DNA from: JAXMHB01 sp046346965
GTDB lineage: Bacteria; Pseudomonadota; Gammaproteobacteria; Xanthomonadales; SZUA-5
DNA length: 64,000 nucleotides
NCBI GenBank assembly: GCA_046346965.1
Contig: JAXMHB010000004.1
Span: 1-64,000, forward strand
Reading direction: 5' to 3'
The notes under the pieces were generated by a model. That model was not told the DNA's origin, ran no database searches, and saw nothing but the letters and a program-made list of their open reading frames with translations. The position numbers and the translations under genes were made by a program. Below are positions 24,667 to 33,561 of this stretch, piece by piece. The first letter of the stretch is position 1; every line of letters starts with the position of its first letter.

Positions 24667-25371
24667 TCAGCGCTTGAAGTAGATCAGCGCACAGGCGCAG
24701 ACGGCGGCGAAGGCCAGGGGAATCAGCAGGCCGATGCTGCCTGCCAGAAGTCGCGGCAGGATCAGCAGGAGCACCAGCACCGCCAGGATGCCGCCGATGA
24801 GCAGAAAGATCCGACCCAGATCGCTGGTATAGCCGGGATCGGGCGGCGCGAACTCGGCCCAGGCGCTGCGCATCAGGGCGCGCCATTGTCGATCCGATTC
24901 AGGTGCTTGCAGAGGCGGGCTGTCCGGTTGCCAGTTGAACAATCGCGACAGTCGAATGATGGCCACCGGTCGCGCCGGCCGCTGCAGCAAGAGATCGCGC
25001 ATCTGGCGGTCAGTCAGCTCGGCGGTCTGGGTACTGGTCCACAAGGGCAGTTGCCGCACCCGGCCGACGAAGTCCTCGAAGTCGCGCGCGGACTCGGCCC
25101 GATCCAGCAACTCGTGCGCAACTTCGTACTGGTCCTGCGACGAGGGAGCAGCTGAGGTCGCGTTGGGCGGATCCGGGGGCGAGACGGTGCTGGCCGGCTT
25201 GGCGGGGCGGCCCGCCGCCTGCTCAAAGGCCGCCGCGAAGGCGCGCTCCATCTCGGCATAGCCTGGATCGCTGGGGCGGGCGCCGGCGCGCCAGCGCTGC
25301 CAGGCGGCTTGCACCTCGGCTTCGCTGGCATCTGCCGGCAGTTGGAGCACGTGCCATGGCCAGTCCGCCAT
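24667..25371 (-). CDS. J-domain-like membrane protein of unknown function
   Basis: 234 residues. The N-terminal 30 residues, MADWPWHVLQLPADASEAEV and QAAWQRWRAGARPSDPGYAE, resemble helices of a J domain, but the HPD signature is absent, so DnaK stimulation is unlikely. A Pro-rich linker (about 55-80) leads to a helical middle, and two membrane helices end the protein (IFLLIGGILAVLVLLLIL and LLIPLAFAAVCACALIYF). It starts 3 bp after the mccB stop, so it is in the same operon. Confidence 0.7.
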   Translation of the reverse strand: MADWPWHVLQLPADASEAEVQAAWQRWRAGARPSDPGYAEMERAFAAAFEQAAGRPAKPASTVSPPDPPNATSAAPSSQDQYEVAHELLDRAESARDFEDFVGRVRQLPLWTSTQTAELTDRQMRDLLLQRPARPVAIIRLSRLFNWQPDSPPLQAPESDRQWRALMRSAWAEFAPPDPGYTSDLGRIFLLIGGILAVLVLLLILPRLLAGSIGLLIPLAFAAVCACALIYFKR

Positions 25372-25374
25372 GGC

Positions 25375-26982
25375 TTACATCCGGAACACGCCGAAGCGCT
25401 GCGGCTCGATCGGCGCATTCAGCGAGGCCGACAGCGCCAGACCGAGGACGCGGCGGGTGTCGGCGGGGTCGATGATGCCGTCATCCCACAGCCGGGCGCT
25501 GGCGTAGTAGGGATGGCCCTGACGCTCGTACTGGGCCCGCACCGGTTGCTTGAAGGCTTCCTCGTCCTCGCGGCTCCACTGACCGCCAGCGGCCTCGATG
25601 CCGTCGCGTCGGACCGTGGACAGCACGCTGGCGGCCTGCTCGCCACCCATTACGCTGATGCGCGCGTTCGGCCACATCCACAAAAAGCGCGGCTGGTAAC
25701 CGCGACCGCACATGGCGTAATTGCCGGCGCCAAAGCTGCCGCCAATGATCACGGTGAACTTGGGGACATGGCTGCAGGCGACGGCGGTCACCATCTTGGC
25801 GCCGTCCTTGGCAATGCCGGCGTTCTCGTACTTGCGGCCGACCATGAAGCCGGTGATGTTTTGCAGGAACACCAGCGGAATGTTGCGCTGATTGCAGAGT
25901 TCGATGAAATGCGCGCCCTTGAGCGCGCTTTCTGCGAACAGGATGCCGTTGTTGGCGACGATGCCGACCGGGTAGCCGTAAATGTGGGCAAAGCCTGTGA
26001 CCAGCGTTTTGCCGTACCGCGCCTTGAATTCGTGGAACTCGCTGCCGTCGACGACACGGGCAATGATCTCTCGAATATCAAAGGGATAGCGCGTGTCACG
26101 CGGCACGATGCCGTAGATCTCCTCGGCCGCGTAGCGCGGCTCCACCGGCGTGCGCAGTGCCAGCGGCATTTGCTTGCGCCGGTTCAGGTGCGCGACGATC
26201 TCGCGCGCCTTCGCGAGGGCATGGGTGTCGTTCTCGGCAAAGTGATCGGCGACGCCAGAGATGCTGGTGTGCACCTCGGCGCCGCCCAAGGACTCGGCGT
26301 CGACCACTTCGCCGGTCGCCGCCTTCACCAGCGGCGGGCCGCCCAGGAAGATGGTGCCCTGTTCGCGAACGATGATGGTTTCATCGCTCATCGCCGGCAC
26401 ATAGGCGCCGCCGGCGGTGCAAGAGCCCATGACCACGGCAATCTGCGGAATGTTGAGCGCCGACAGCCGCGCCTGGTTGTAGAAGATGCGGCCGAAGTGA
26501 TCGCGATCGGGGAAGACCTCGTCCTGCAGTGGCAGGAAGGCACCGCCGGAATCCACCAGGTAAACGCAGGGCAGATGGTTTTCGAGCGCGACTTCCTGCG
26601 CGCGCAGATGCTTTTTGACGGTCATCGGGAAGTAGGTGCCGCCCTTGACCGTGGCGTCGTTTGCCACCACCACGACCTCGGTGCCGGCCACTCGGCCAAT
26701 GCCGGTGATCACGCCGGCGCAAGGCGCCTGCCCCTCGTACATCCCGTGTGCGGCCAGCGGCGAGAGCTCCAGAAAGGGCGAGCCGGGATCCAGCAGGGCG
26801 CGGATGCGCTCGCGCGGCAGCAGCTTCCCGCGTTCGGTGTGTTTCTGCCGGGCTTTGTCGCCACCGCCGAGCGCGGCCTGATGCAGTTGCTGCTGCAGGT
26901 CGGCAACGAGGGCGCGCAGGTGCTCGGCGTTGGCGCCGAAGTCGGCGGAACGGGTATCGATCTGGGATTCAATCAGGGCCAT
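25375..26982 (-). CDS. mccB: Methylcrotonyl-CoA carboxylase carboxyltransferase (beta) subunit
   Basis: 535 residues, the usual MCC-beta length. The beta subunit transfers CO2 from biotin to 3-methylcrotonyl-CoA in leucine breakdown. The two crotonase-type halves are clear: ISPLAAHGMYEGQAP, GGAYVPAMSDETIIV, FLGGPPLVKAATGEVVDAES in the first, and NNGILFAESALKGAHFIELC, ITGFMVGRKYENAGIAKDGA, GGSFGAGNYAMCGRGYQPRF in the second. A biotin-carboxylase alpha subunit and the other leucine genes are not in the window, so the partner must lie elsewhere. Related substrates (geranyl-CoA, acyl-CoA) cannot be excluded. Confidence 0.9.
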   Translation of the reverse strand: MALIESQIDTRSADFGANAEHLRALVADLQQQLHQAALGGGDKARQKHTERGKLLPRERIRALLDPGSPFLELSPLAAHGMYEGQAPCAGVITGIGRVAGTEVVVVANDATVKGGTYFPMTVKKHLRAQEVALENHLPCVYLVDSGGAFLPLQDEVFPDRDHFGRIFYNQARLSALNIPQIAVVMGSCTAGGAYVPAMSDETIIVREQGTIFLGGPPLVKAATGEVVDAESLGGAEVHTSISGVADHFAENDTHALAKAREIVAHLNRRKQMPLALRTPVEPRYAAEEIYGIVPRDTRYPFDIREIIARVVDGSEFHEFKARYGKTLVTGFAHIYGYPVGIVANNGILFAESALKGAHFIELCNQRNIPLVFLQNITGFMVGRKYENAGIAKDGAKMVTAVACSHVPKFTVIIGGSFGAGNYAMCGRGYQPRFLWMWPNARISVMGGEQAASVLSTVRRDGIEAAGGQWSREDEEAFKQPVRAQYERQGHPYYASARLWDDGIIDPADTRRVLGLALSASLNAPIEPQRFGVFRM

Positions 26983-26991
26983 CGGCGTCTC

Positions 26992-27381
26992 CTATTCGCG
27001 AATGATGCCGACGTCGCGGCGTGCCACCGCCAGCCCCACGGCAAAACCGGCGATCACATCGACCAGCGCCATGATCAGCAGCAGCAGGAACACCGGGTGG
27101 CCGGCCGCCGGCCACAGCAGGAATTCCAGCAAGAGTACGACGAACACCGCCAGCGAGAGCGCGTGATCGAGCAGCGAGGCGCGCGTGGCGCTGCTGGCTT
27201 TGAACACTTCGGCGCACAGGCACAGCAGGCCGATAGCGGTCAGGGCGGTACCGCCGCTCAGCGCAAAGGCGGCGCCAGAGGGCAGGGTGGCGGTGAACCA
27301 GGGCGCTTCCATGCCGGAGCCGGCAAGGATCAATCCATGCGCCAGCAACAGCGGCAGCAACAGCAGGGGAATGCTCTTCAT
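26992..27381 (-). CDS. Small integral membrane protein, unknown
   Basis: 129 residues with a hydrophobic start (MKSIPLLLLPLLLAHGLILA) and three further membrane helices (FALSGGTALTAIGLLCLCAE; LSLAVFVVLLLEFLLW; VFLLLLIMALVDVIAGFAVG). Four helices in all, short charged tail VARRDVGIIRE. It is 9 bp upstream of mccB, likely co-transcribed. No family recognised. Confidence 0.7.
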   Translation of the reverse strand: MKSIPLLLLPLLLAHGLILAGSGMEAPWFTATLPSGAAFALSGGTALTAIGLLCLCAEVFKASSATRASLLDHALSLAVFVVLLLEFLLWPAAGHPVFLLLLIMALVDVIAGFAVGLAVARRDVGIIRE

Positions 27382-27452
27382 GGCCTATGAGCGCGGCGGA
27401 AACGAGGGCGCAGGATAGTGAAGGGCTGCGTGAAAAGCGAAAGGCGGCGCCC

Positions 27453-27486
27453 AAAAAGCAGAAGCCCGGCGCAGGGCCGGGCTTCT
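27453..27486 (-). terminator. Rho-independent terminator after the Ala-rich lipoprotein gene
   Basis: An 11-bp GC-rich stem (AGAAGCCCGGC/GCCGGGCTTCT, 27460-27486) with a 5-nt loop; on the minus strand it is followed by TTTTT (27457-27453), just after the lipoprotein stop at 27510. Confidence 0.9.
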
Positions 27487-27509
27487 GTCTACAGCTAGCC
27501 GCGGTCGTA

Positions 27510-27875
27510 TTACTGACCGGCCGGCTTCTCTTCCGTCGCCGGAGCGGCAGCGGCGTCAGCGGCCGGGGCAGCAGCGGCGTCGGCAGCCGGGGCAGCGGCA
27601 GCGTCAGCAGCCGGGGCGGCAGCAGCGTCGGCGGCCGGGGCAGCGGCAGCAGCGGCGGCGTCGGTCGCGGCGGCGGCGGCGTCCGTGGCAGCAGCGGCGG
27701 CGTCAGCGGCCGGCGTGGCAGCCGGGGCCGGGGCGGCGGTGTCAGCGGCCGGAGCGGCCGGAGCAGCCACCGGAGCCGGAGTGGCCGGCGGTTCGTTGGT
27801 GCTGGTGCCCTGGTCGCCGCAAGCGGTCAACAGAGCGAGGGTAGCGGCGACGGCCGCGAGCTTCACGAGCTTCAT
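27510..27875 (-). CDS. Ala-rich low-complexity lipoprotein
   Basis: 121 residues from ATG 27875, preceded by AAAGGAC. A lipoprotein signal MKLVKLAAVAATLALLTACG has the lipobox L-T-A-C, so the mature protein would begin at Cys19 and be lipid-anchored. The rest is almost only Ala, Asp and Pro, in repeats such as AADAAAAPAADAAAAP. The repeat number is encoded by tandem DNA units, so length is likely to vary between strains. Function unknown; outer-membrane spacer or entropic linker are options. A strong terminator follows. Confidence 0.8.
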   Translation of the reverse strand: MKLVKLAAVAATLALLTACGDQGTSTNEPPATPAPVAAPAAPAADTAAPAPAATPAADAAAAATDAAAAATDAAAAAAAPAADAAAAPAADAAAAPAADAAAAPAADAAAAPATEEKPAGQ

Positions 27876-28010
27876 GAGGTAGTCCTTTGAGTTCATCCAG
27901 AGACAATCCGGCAGCCGCCGGATGACCGAAGTAAGGTTCGGCTGTCACCATTCTAGCCGGCTGCACGCCTCCGGGTCCAAGGGGCTAGGGACTAGTGCCG
28001 GCAGTCATGA

Positions 28011-28038
28011 ACCGGCTGACCGCGTCTGGCCAGCCGGT
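28011..28038 (-). terminator. Possible terminator hairpin after the thiolase gene
   Basis: ACCGGCTG/CAGCCGGT forms an 8-bp stem with a 12-nt loop just 12 bp after the thiolase stop. There is no U-tract, so it is weak as an intrinsic terminator. Confidence 0.35.
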
Positions 28039-28049
28039 CCGGTCTGGGT

Positions 28050-29231
28050 TCAGTCGACCAGTTCGATCGCCACCGCAGTGGCCTCGCCGCCGCCGATGCA
28101 CAGCGTGGCGATGCCTTTGCGGCCGCCGCGGCGCTTCAGCGCGTGGATCAGCGTGACCAGCAGACGTGCGCCGCTGGCGCCAATCGGGTGACCGAGCGCG
28201 CAGGCGCCGCCGTTGACGTTGACTTTGGCGTGCGGGATGCCAAGTTCGCGGATCGGCGCCATCGCCACCACGGCAAAGGCCTCGTTGACCTCGTAGAGAT
28301 CGACCTCATCCTGGCTCCAGCCGGCCTTCTTCAGCACCTTTTCGATTGCCTGTACCGGGGCGGTGGTGAACCATTCCGGCTCCTGCGAGTGGGTGGCGTG
28401 GGCGACGACGCGGGCCAGCGGCTTCAATCCCTGCGCCGCGGCGGTGTCGGCGCTGGTGAGGACCAATGCTGCGGCGCCATCCGAAATCTTCGACGAGGTG
28501 GCGGCGGTGACCGTTCCGTCCTTCTTGAAGGCCGGACGCAAGGAGCCGATCTTGCCGATGTCGCAGGCGGGCGGCTCTTCATCGGCGCTGATCTGTACCT
28601 CGCCCTTGCGACCGGCCACGGTCACCGGGACGATCTCGTCGGCAAAATCACCGCCGGCCTGGGCAGCCAGCGCGCGCCGCACGGATTCCGCCGAGAACGC
28701 GTCCTGCTCTTCGCGGGTAAAGGTGTACTTGCTGGCGCAGAGCTCGGCGAACTCGCCCATCGCCTTGCGATCCGCCGCATTCTGCAAGCCATCGAGCGCC
28801 ATGTGATCGAGCACTTCGGAGTGGCCGAAGCGATAGCCAAAGCGCGCTTTCTGCAGCAGGTAGGGCGCATTGGTCATCGATTCCATGCCGCCGGCGACCA
28901 CGACCTCGGCGGAGCCGGCCTTGATCAGATCGTGTGCCAGCATCACCGCCTTCATGCCCGAGCCGCACACCTTGTTCAGCGTGGTGCAGCCGGTGCCAGT
29001 CGGCAATCCAGCCTGCAGCGAGGCCTGTCGCGCCGGTGCCTGACCGAGGCCGGCCGGCAGCACGCAGCCCATCAAGACTTCCGAGACTGCTTCCGGTGCC
29101 ACACCGGCCGATGCCAGTGCCGCGCGGATGGCGGTCGCGCCCAGCGCAGTCGCCGGCACCGGCGCCAACGCACCATTGAAAGATCCAATCGGGGTGCGCT
29201 TGGCACCAACGATGACGACAGATGCACTCAT
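28050..29231 (-). CDS. Acetyl-CoA C-acyltransferase (thiolase)
   Basis: 393 residues from ATG 29231 with GAGG upstream; the preceding GTG (29234) is less likely. Thiolase hallmarks: acylated Cys89 in TTLNKVCGSGMKAVML, GGMESMTNAPYLL, the NVNGGACALGHPIGASGAR loop with catalytic His, and CIGGGEATAVAIE with the second Cys. It condenses or cleaves acyl-CoAs with CoA; the length and sequence favour an AtoB/PhaA-type acetoacetyl-CoA thiolase. Nearby mccB makes a link to leucine or acyl-CoA breakdown plausible. It is divergent from the sensor kinases. Confidence 0.92.
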   Translation of the reverse strand: MSASVVIVGAKRTPIGSFNGALAPVPATALGATAIRAALASAGVAPEAVSEVLMGCVLPAGLGQAPARQASLQAGLPTGTGCTTLNKVCGSGMKAVMLAHDLIKAGSAEVVVAGGMESMTNAPYLLQKARFGYRFGHSEVLDHMALDGLQNAADRKAMGEFAELCASKYTFTREEQDAFSAESVRRALAAQAGGDFADEIVPVTVAGRKGEVQISADEEPPACDIGKIGSLRPAFKKDGTVTAATSSKISDGAAALVLTSADTAAAQGLKPLARVVAHATHSQEPEWFTTAPVQAIEKVLKKAGWSQDEVDLYEVNEAFAVVAMAPIRELGIPHAKVNVNGGACALGHPIGASGARLLVTLIHALKRRGGRKGIATLCIGGGEATAVAIELVD

Positions 29232-29370
29232 CACAGACCTCGGCAGACTGACCGCGCAAAGGCGGGGGAATCCGCATTATGGCAGTGCAGCATAAATCGC
29301 GCTGTAGCACGTACGTCTAAGGATCATTTGCCTATCGCCAGCGCAGCGACCCTGGGGTAGGCTGCGGCGC

Positions 29371-32300
29371 ATGGGGGCCATGACATTCCGGGGGGCAGTC
29401 AGCTCGCGCGCGCCGCGCTGTGCGGGGCTCGCGCTGGTCTTTGCGCTGTTGCTGTGTGGCCTCGCCGGGACTGGCGCTGCCGCCAGCACGGCCACCGCGG
29501 ATGTCCGTTTTCGCCAGATCAGTGTCGGACAGGGACTGTCGCAGGTTTCGGCGGTCGATGTGCTGCAGGATCGGCGTGGTTTTCTCTGGATCGGCACCCA
29601 GGATGGTCTCAATCGCTACGACGGCTACGAGTTCAAGGTCTACCGTCAACAGCCAGGCGACCCCGAATCGCTGATCGACAACTACGTGCAGGCGCTGGCC
29701 GAAGGCGTCGACGGCCGCCTGTGGGTGGGCACGCAGAACGGGTTGTGCAGCCTCGACCCGGACAGCGGTCGCTACACGCGTTATCGCAGTGACGGCGGTC
29801 CTGGCGCGTTGCGGGATGCACTGATCAATGGTTTGCGCACGGGGCCGGATGGCACCTTGTATGTCAGTACGCGCCGTGGCGGCATCCAGCGCCTGCGAGC
29901 GGGCAGCGCGGAGTTCGAGGACGTGCCTGGGCTGCCGCCGGTGGGGCGACGACAACTGCTGCTGTGGATCGATCCGGATGGCAGTTTGCTGGTGGCGCAG
30001 GACCACCAGCTGCTTAAGCTGCCAGCGGCGGGCGGCAGCGCGCAGGTTTGGGCGAAGGGTGCGCTGCCGGCCGACCAGCATTTTCTGGCGGCGCGGCCGC
30101 TGGGCGATGGCTATGTGCTGGGCTCCAATCAATCCGGCCTGTTTCGCGTCGACGCGCGCGGTCAAGTGCAGACGCACTATGGGCGCGCCGAGGGCCTGCC
30201 GGATGAGGGCATCCGCGCGCTGCAGGTCGACGCCCAAGGCCGCCTGTGGATAGGCACGGTCGAAGGTCTGGCGCGCCTGGAGCCGGATGACAGCCTGGTC
30301 GCCTGGAAGCACGTGCCTGGGGATCCGTACGCGTTGCCCGGTGATCGCATCAGCGCACTGACGCTGGATCGCCAGGGTCTGCTGTGGATCGGCACCTGGA
30401 GCGGTGGACTGGCGCGTTTCGATGCGCTGACCGAGCATTTTCGCGTGCTGCGCGCGCAGGTCGACGGGCTGCCACGCAGCGCGGCGCCGGCGCTCGCGCC
30501 GGGGCCCGATGGCTCCTTGTGGGTGGGCATGGTGGATCGTGGCGGCCTGGTCCAGTTGGATGCCGACGGCCGTCGCCTGGCGCAGTACACCACCAGCAGC
30601 GATCCGCCCTTGCAGAGTGAGGACGTGACCGCGCTGTGGTCAGAGCCGCGCGGGCTGTGGGTAGGCTATGGTCGCGGCGGTCTGGACCTGCGTCAGGCGG
30701 ACGGCGGCCTGCAGCGCTTTGCGGCCGGCCAAGCGCCGATGGGGACGGCGGCCGTGCAGTCGTTGATGCAGGACAGCGCCGGCACGCTGTGGATCGGTAC
30801 GCTGGGTGATGGGCTGCTGACCTTGTGCCGCGACTGTGCGCAAGCCGAGGCGCAGCCAGTCGACGCCAGCGGCGCTGCGGGTGTGTTGGGCAGCAGCATC
30901 AATCAGTTGCTGCAGACACGCGATGGCCGCATCTGGATCACCGTACGCCGTGCCGGACTGTCCTGGTTCCGCCCCGGCGACCAGCGCTGGGGCGCGGTCA
31001 CGCCGAGCTCGCCGGCGGCGCTGGCATTGCCGCACGCGGGTGTCACCAGCCTGCTCGAAGATCAGCGTGGCCAGTTGTGGTTCGGCAGCCTGGGCGGCGG
31101 ACTGTGCCGGCTCGACCGCGATCCGAACGGTGATCCCATGCGCACGCATTGCCTCGGTGAAGCCGATGGGCTGGTGTCGGCGATGGTGACAGCGTTGCGT
31201 GAGGCGGCGGACGGGACGTTGTGGATCAGCACAACGCGTGGCCTCTGCCGCATGAAGACCGGCGCGCGCATCGAATGCCTGGGCGATCGCGATCCGGCCC
31301 TGGGTATGGATTTCTTCGTCGGCGCAGCGACGATCGACATGCGCGGCGGCCTGCATTTTGGCAGTCCGCAAGGGCTGGTCAGCATCCCCAAACCGAGTGA
31401 GGTAGCCGCGCTGCCGCCCGCGGCGCCGCTGGTCTATACCGAGCTCAGAATCGGCAATCGACCGATGCTGGCCTCGCCGGGTGAGGGGTTGCCGCTGCGG
31501 GCGATCGAGGGCGCCGAGCGCATCGAATTGCGCCACGATCAGGATTTGCTAAGCGTCGAGTTCGCGGCGCTCGATTTTCGCCGCGCCGACAGCCTGCGCT
31601 ATCGCTACCGGCTGATCGGCCGAGACACCGGCTGGATCGAGACCGACGCGCGGCATCGCAGCGCCACTTACACCGGCCTGCAACCGGGGAGCTATCAGTT
31701 GCTGGTGGAGGCACTGGATGGCGAGACGCCGATAGGCAGTCGCGAGCTGGCAGTGCTGGTGCGTCCGCCGTTCTGGTTGGGGCCGTGGGCGCGGATTGGC
31801 TATGCGGCTTTGCTCGGGCTGACGCTCGTCGGCCTAGTCTGGCGCTTTCGCGTGCGTCAGCGCGAGCGTGAGCGCGCTCAGGACGCACTGGCGCAGAGCG
31901 AGGCACTGCTGAAGTACTCGCTGTGGGGCAGTCGCGGCGAACTCTGGGATGCCGATCTGCGCAGTGGCCGTCTGCTGCGCCGCAATCGCCTGGAGCACCT
32001 CGAAGCCACGCGCAGCGCGCCAGAGGATACGCTGGCCGCCTACACGCCCTTCGTGCACGTGGATGATCGGCAGACCTTCCACGACGCGTTGCTGGCCTGC
32101 GTGAAGGGGGAAACCGATCTGTTCGAGTGCAGCTATCGCACCGCCGGGGTCGACGGCAGTTGGCGCTGGCTGCTCTCGCGCGGGCGCGTGTTCGCCCGCA
32201 ATGCCAGCGGTCGCGCGATCCGCATGGTGGGCACGACCTTCGACATCACCGAATTGCGCGCCAACGAGGCGGCGCTGCGCGAGTCCGAGGATCGGCTGAA

Positions 32301-33561
32301 GCTGGCGCTGTGGGGCAGTGGCGACGAGTTGTGGGACATCGACCTCGCCGCCGGTCGGGTGACGCGCGAGAACCCGCTGGCGGAATCGGCGCTGGCGCCG
32401 CAGATGCAGTTCCCGCGGCTGGTGGATTACCTGGACTACATCCATCCCTTCGATCGCGGACAGCTGCGCGAAGCGCTGGTCGCGCACATCAAAGGCGAGT
32501 CCGAGCACTTTGCCGCGAGCTATAGAACGCGGGCGCGCGGCGGTGGCTGGCTGTGGATCCTCGGCAAGGGTCGGGTGGTGGCGCGCGATGGCAGCGGTCG
32601 GGCCACGCGCATGGTGGGCACCAATCGCGACGTCTCACAGCTGAAGGCGGTCGAGGAAGATCTGCGCCGGCTGAATGAGGAACTGGAATCCCGGGTGGCG
32701 CGCCGTACCGAGGCACTGGAGCGCACCAACCGCGAGTTGCAGGCCACCCTCGACCAACTGCGCCGTGCGCAGCGGCAGTTGGTGGAATCGGAGAAGCTGG
32801 CTGCGCTCGGCGGGCTGGTTGCCGGCGTGGCGCACGAGATCAACACGCCACTGGGCGTGGGCGTCACTGCCGCTTCGCATCTGCAGAGCGAGACCGAGCG
32901 CCTGATCAAACGCCTCGGCGAGGCCAAGATGACGCGCCAGGATCTGAACGACTTCCTGGAGCAGGGACGCCAGAGCACCGATCTGATTCTGCGCAATCTG
33001 CAGCGCGCCAGTGAACTGGTACGCAGCTTCAAGCAGGTCGCGGTGGACCAGTCCAGTGAGCAGCGGCGCGTGTTCCAGGTGCGCGACTACCTGAAGGAGA
33101 TCCTCACCTCGTTGCGCCCGCGCATGAAATCGAGCCGCGTCGAGGTCGATATCGATTGTCCCGAATCGATCTGGATGGACACCTATCCGGGCGCGCTGTA
33201 CCAGATCATCGTTAATCTGGTGATCAACTCGCTGGTCCATGCCTTCGGCGACGAGGGTGCCGGCACGCTGCGGATTCAGGTGCGCGAGGACGGTGATCTG
33301 ATCTGCCTCGACTACAGCGACAACGGCGTCGGCATGACCGAGGCCATTCGGCGTCGCGTGTTCGAGCCCTTCTTCACGACCCGGCGCGGCGCCGGCGGCA
33401 GCGGACTCGGGCTGCACATCGTCTACAACCTGACCACCCAGGTGCTGCGCGGTACCGTGCACTGCGAGAGTCTGCCGGGGGCGGGAACGCGTTTCCGGCT
33501 GCTGCTGCCGAAAGTAGCACCGGCCGCACCGGACCTGCACATCGATGCCGAGGGCCCATGA
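29371..33561 (+). CDS. Giant sensor histidine kinase with periplasmic beta-propellers and two PAS domains
   Basis: 1396 residues. Signal/anchor (about 1-30), then two seven-bladed propellers built of Reg_prop repeats with LWIGT-like blades (about 35-690), a Y_Y_Y domain (RYRYRLIGRDTGWIETDARH near 745), one membrane helix (about 800-822), two PAS domains (LWGSRGELWDADLRSGR; LWGSGDELWDIDLAAGR), a coiled coil, HisKA with His1155 in VAHEINTPLGVGV and HATPase_c (NLVINSLVHAF, YSDNGVGM, GGSGLGLHIV). No receiver domain. The next gene encodes a paralogue, overlapping by 4 bp (ATGA). No response regulator lies in the window. Ligand unknown; such propellers often sense carbohydrates. Confidence 0.93.
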   Translation: MGAMTFRGAVSSRAPRCAGLALVFALLLCGLAGTGAAASTATADVRFRQISVGQGLSQVSAVDVLQDRRGFLWIGTQDGLNRYDGYEFKVYRQQPGDPESLIDNYVQALAEGVDGRLWVGTQNGLCSLDPDSGRYTRYRSDGGPGALRDALINGLRTGPDGTLYVSTRRGGIQRLRAGSAEFEDVPGLPPVGRRQLLLWIDPDGSLLVAQDHQLLKLPAAGGSAQVWAKGALPADQHFLAARPLGDGYVLGSNQSGLFRVDARGQVQTHYGRAEGLPDEGIRALQVDAQGRLWIGTVEGLARLEPDDSLVAWKHVPGDPYALPGDRISALTLDRQGLLWIGTWSGGLARFDALTEHFRVLRAQVDGLPRSAAPALAPGPDGSLWVGMVDRGGLVQLDADGRRLAQYTTSSDPPLQSEDVTALWSEPRGLWVGYGRGGLDLRQADGGLQRFAAGQAPMGTAAVQSLMQDSAGTLWIGTLGDGLLTLCRDCAQAEAQPVDASGAAGVLGSSINQLLQTRDGRIWITVRRAGLSWFRPGDQRWGAVTPSSPAALALPHAGVTSLLEDQRGQLWFGSLGGGLCRLDRDPNGDPMRTHCLGEADGLVSAMVTALREAADGTLWISTTRGLCRMKTGARIECLGDRDPALGMDFFVGAATIDMRGGLHFGSPQGLVSIPKPSEVAALPPAAPLVYTELRIGNRPMLASPGEGLPLRAIEGAERIELRHDQDLLSVEFAALDFRRADSLRYRYRLIGRDTGWIETDARHRSATYTGLQPGSYQLLVEALDGETPIGSRELAVLVRPPFWLGPWARIGYAALLGLTLVGLVWRFRVRQRERERAQDALAQSEALLKYSLWGSRGELWDADLRSGRLLRRNRLEHLEATRSAPEDTLAAYTPFVHVDDRQTFHDALLACVKGETDLFECSYRTAGVDGSWRWLLSRGRVFARNASGRAIRMVGTTFDITELRANEAALRESEDRLKLALWGSGDELWDIDLAAGRVTRENPLAESALAPQMQFPRLVDYLDYIHPFDRGQLREALVAHIKGESEHFAASYRTRARGGGWLWILGKGRVVARDGSGRATRMVGTNRDVSQLKAVEEDLRRLNEELESRVARRTEALERTNRELQATLDQLRRAQRQLVESEKLAALGGLVAGVAHEINTPLGVGVTAASHLQSETERLIKRLGEAKMTRQDLNDFLEQGRQSTDLILRNLQRASELVRSFKQVAVDQSSEQRRVFQVRDYLKEILTSLRPRMKSSRVEVDIDCPESIWMDTYPGALYQIIVNLVINSLVHAFGDEGAGTLRIQVREDGDLICLDYSDNGVGMTEAIRRRVFEPFFTTRRGAGGSGLGLHIVYNLTTQVLRGTVHCESLPGAGTRFRLLLPKVAPAAPDLHIDAEGP

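Noticed and set aside
27540..27720. Tandem GC-rich units resembling a CRISPR-like array
   Set aside because: They are in-frame codon repeats for Ala/Asp/Pro within a lipoprotein gene, with no unique spacers. No CRISPR array or cas gene is present in the window.
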